NCBI GenBank assembly: GCA_020722685.1 | Contig: DYKH01000237.1 | Coordinates: 1-6,994 of the forward strand | From: Caldithrix sp. | GTDB lineage: Bacteria > KSB1 > UBA2214 > DYKH01 | Direction of reading: 5' to 3' | Length of the DNA stretch: 6,994 nucleotides | Shown: positions 6,659-6,994 of the stretch, piece after piece | Layout: each line of letters starts with the position of its first letter | Numbering within the stretch: position 1 is the stretch's first letter | Position numbers and translations under genes: made by a program | Notes under the pieces: model-generated | What the model was told of the DNA's origin: nothing | Database searches by the model: none | The model's input: the letters and a program-made list of their open reading frames with translations, nothing else

Positions 6659-6664
6659 CTCCTT
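6659..6664 (-). promoter_or_regulatory. Strong Shine-Dalgarno of the 163-residue protein gene
   Basis: AAGGAG on the minus strand lies 5 nt before the ATG at 6653. It is the best ribosome binding site in the window and fixes the start. It lies directly at the edge of the first 207-bp repeat unit, so the leader of this mRNA would consist of repeat DNA. Confidence 0.8.
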
Positions 6665-6665
6665 G

Positions 6666-6994
6666 CTATTATGGCTTTTGGCCATTGGCCTGTAGCTATT
6701 GGCTTCCCTCGCCCGCCTCCCCGAAGACATACCAACCCCCCCATCCTGCTTTAAAGGCTGCTCATCGACTCAACAAAAACAGAACACGGGTTCCAATCAG
6801 CCATCGGCTTTACCAACTCTACAAAACAAACTTAACTCTCCTCCGACCGAGCCAGCCAGGAGCCAACCGCCAAACGCCATCATTGTAGCTTTTGGCTACT
6901 GGCTATTGGCTTCCCCTGCCAGCTTCCCCGGTGCCAAGCCAACATGCCGCACCCTGCCTCGGACTTTTTATCAAATCCACAATACCGAACCAGC
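6666..6994. repeat. Degenerate direct repeat, about 207-bp period, TTGGCT-rich
   Basis: GCTATTGGCTTCCC occurs at 6695-6708 and again at 6902-6915, offset 207. Further matching words keep the same offset: TCCCCG (6718 and 6925), CCAAC (6732 and 6939), and CCTGC (6745 and 6953, shifted by one). Weaker similarity seems to continue past 6760/6967 to the window edge. Both copies are preceded by GGCTTTTGG/AGCTTTTGG-type words. The plus strand is strikingly C-rich and G-poor here, with many GCCA/TGGC words, including GGCC-att-GGCC (6680-6690). No gene is supported in this stretch on either strand. The array may extend beyond the window. Confidence 0.6.

Noticed and set aside
6652..6888. 78-codon plus-strand frame in the right-edge repeat
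   Set aside because: Absence of stops follows from the C-rich, G-poor repeat. Its Pro/Leu/Ser-rich translation has no domain signal.
6666..6994. CRISPR array
   Set aside because: The repeats are degenerate, about 207 bp apart and only two in number, with no uniform short repeats or spacers.

Overview
The window is bacterial, of moderate GC. All well-supported genes lie on the minus strand and are separated by unusually roomy, repeat-rich intergenic DNA. The first main gene encodes a lipoprotein-type export signal with SurA/parvulin-like sequence, which points to a diderm (Gram-negative-type) bacterium. Loose gene packing, dispersed palindromic repeats and a large cytosolic GH38 alpha-mannosidase would fit an FCB-type or candidate-phylum genome (KSB1/Calditrichota-like). 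That placement is an impression from style and was not tested.

Layout: 1-71 may hold the start of a minus-strand gene that leaves the window. 77-204 is a short repeat element with perfect 12-bp terminal inverted repeats, ending just after the stop codon of the next gene. 207-1742 (minus) is a 511-residue lipoprotein of the SurA/PPIase type. 1776-1973 holds related repeat modules in the opposite orientation, so the lipoprotein gene is bracketed by inverted copies, and the inner edge of this second locus supplies a possible promoter for the gene. 1974-2131 is non-coding and has a short direct repeat. 2132-5209 (minus) is a complete GH38 alpha-mannosidase with all expected active-site motifs. 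5210-5952 has no convincing gene, only short palindromes and weak ORFs. 6162-6653 (minus) is a 163-residue protein with a strong ribosome binding site, resembling a widespread uncharacterised domain family; its stop codon overlaps the start of a possible 70-residue ORF (5953-6165) in an ATGA arrangement. 6654-6994 is non-coding, G-poor on the plus strand, and carries a degenerate direct repeat with a period of about 207 bp and TTGGCT-type words.

The genes do not form an obvious pathway. The lipoprotein would act in the periplasm on envelope protein folding, the mannosidase in the cytoplasm on mannose-containing oligosaccharides, and the 163-residue protein is of unknown role. No CRISPR array, tRNA, rRNA, transposase or recognisable defence operon is visible. 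The most interesting material is the mosaic repeat family around the lipoprotein gene, the 207-bp repeat at the right edge, and the small overlapping gene pair.
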